6,560 bases of DNA from Bacteroidetes bacterium UBA955 (lineage in GTDB: Bacteria; Bacteroidota; Bacteroidia; NS11-12g; UBA955): contig DBCP01000028.1 in NCBI GenBank assembly GCA_002293105.1, positions 1 through 6,560 on the forward strand, given 5' to 3'. Positions 5,937-6,560 of the stretch are shown one piece after another. Position 1 is the stretch's first letter. The number at the start of each line of letters is the position of its first letter. Made by a program: the position numbers and the translations under genes. Below the pieces are notes generated by a model. That model had not been told where the DNA came from, made no database searches, and saw nothing but the letters and a program-made list of their open reading frames with translations.

Positions 5937-6560
5937 ATGTCAAGCGCAGAAATTCAACAAATCAAGGGGGTGTTAGCGCAATTGCGGCGTGGCGATTTGC
6001 CCACCGATTTGGCGTTCGATGCCTGTATGCCATTGTTGGCGAGGCGACATACTTCAACCCATTTTACCCCAGTGGATGTAGCGGTGGAGGCAGCGCAGTT
6101 TTTGTGCAGCGGCGAATGGCCCAACCCCAAGATTTTGGATGTGGGCTCAGGTATGGGGAAGTTTTGTTTGGTGGCCGGGGCGATGTTTGAGCAAGCGCAT
6201 TTTACCGGTGTGGAGCAGCGCAAAGGGTTGTGTGATGTGGCCGATGTCCTTTTGGAGTACAGCGATTTGAACAATGTAGGATTTTTGTGTGGCAACATCA
6301 TGAATGTGCGGTTTGCGGATTTTCAAGGCGTGTATTTGTACAATCCGTTTTATGAGCATTTGCAGCCTTTTTCCGCGATAGACGAGTCCATTGAGCTAGA
6401 TGCCGATTACTACGAGATTTACTGCGGTTATGTGCGCAAACAACTGCAAAGCATGCCCAAAGGCACCCGCGTGGTGACCTATTTCGGCGGTGGCGATGAA
6501 ATTCCCCTCAATTACGATTTGGTGAAGCAGTCGTTTCACAACGATTTGAAGTGCTGGCAG
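5937..6560 (+). CDS. Class I SAM-dependent methyltransferase (3' end beyond window)
   Basis: An open frame of 208 codons from ATG 5937 to the window edge without a stop; the C-terminus is missing. The Rossmann-type SAM-binding core is clear: motif I ILDVGSGMGKFCL (66-78), the acidic residue ending strand 2 in GVEQR (Glu93, expected to bind the SAM ribose), and a motif IV-like LYNPFYEH (134-141) at the end of strand 4. HFTPVDVA (42-49) precedes the core, a position where N6-adenine methyltransferases carry a 'TP' element, and NPFY is reminiscent of their NPPY. DVGSGxGK is also seen in DOT1-like and other methyltransferases, so the target (protein, RNA, DNA or small molecule) cannot be decided. 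The start is supported by TACCTTTG 9 bases upstream. Its role relative to the divergent membrane-protein gene is unknown. Confidence 0.8.
   Translation, partial: MSSAEIQQIKGVLAQLRRGDLPTDLAFDACMPLLARRHTSTHFTPVDVAVEAAQFLCSGEWPNPKILDVGSGMGKFCLVAGAMFEQAHFTGVEQRKGLCDVADVLLEYSDLNNVGFLCGNIMNVRFADFQGVYLYNPFYEHLQPFSAIDESIELDADYYEIYCGYVRKQLQSMPKGTRVVTYFGGGDEIPLNYDLVKQSFHNDLKCWQ

Noticed and set aside
5954..6301. Minus-strand frame of 115 codons, and a plus-strand frame at 5927-6190 in another phase
   Set aside because: Both overlap the methyltransferase frame starting at 5937, which carries clear SAM-binding motifs and its own promoter element.

Overview
The window looks like chromosomal DNA from a member of the Bacteroidota. 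Three copies of the phylum's -7 promoter element (TAnnTTTG, each time TACCTTTG) sit just upstream of start codons. One secreted enzyme ends in what looks like a type IX secretion (T9SS) sorting domain, a system confined to this phylum. Genes are close-packed on both strands. I see no mobile element, RNA gene or CRISPR array.

Left half (1-3128, minus strand): a tight operon reading right to left from a promoter at 3100-3128. Gene 1 (695-3070) is a class I HMG-CoA reductase, with the four catalytic residues in place, fused to a complete APH/choline-kinase-like phosphotransferase domain. Gene 2 (93-683, 11 bases further on) is a membrane protein with the motifs of CDP-archaeol synthase (CarS, PF01864/DUF46). 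Gene 3 (71 to beyond base 1, 21 bases further on) shows only its N-terminus, which resembles that of CDP-alcohol phosphatidyltransferases. Read together this is a plausible lipid route: mevalonate formation, a phosphorylation, CTP activation of a lipid phosphate, and head-group transfer. That order echoes archaeal isoprenoid-lipid synthesis and is the most interesting part of the window.

Centre (3129-5087): an AT-rich intergenic stretch with a 32-bp tandem duplication, then a secreted SGNH/GDSL-type hydrolase (3272-4357, minus) with a probable T9SS C-terminal domain. Only 52 bases separate it from a divergent gene for a secreted protein of unknown family (4410-5066, plus). The stop codon of that gene lies inside a perfect hairpin that may act as a terminator.

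Right (5088-6560): a polytopic membrane protein of the YwaF/TMEM164 family (5088-5849, minus), an 87-base divergent intergenic region, and a class I SAM-dependent methyltransferase (from 5937, plus) that runs off the window with its frame open. The TMEM164 relationship is a second, weaker hint of lipid remodelling nearby.
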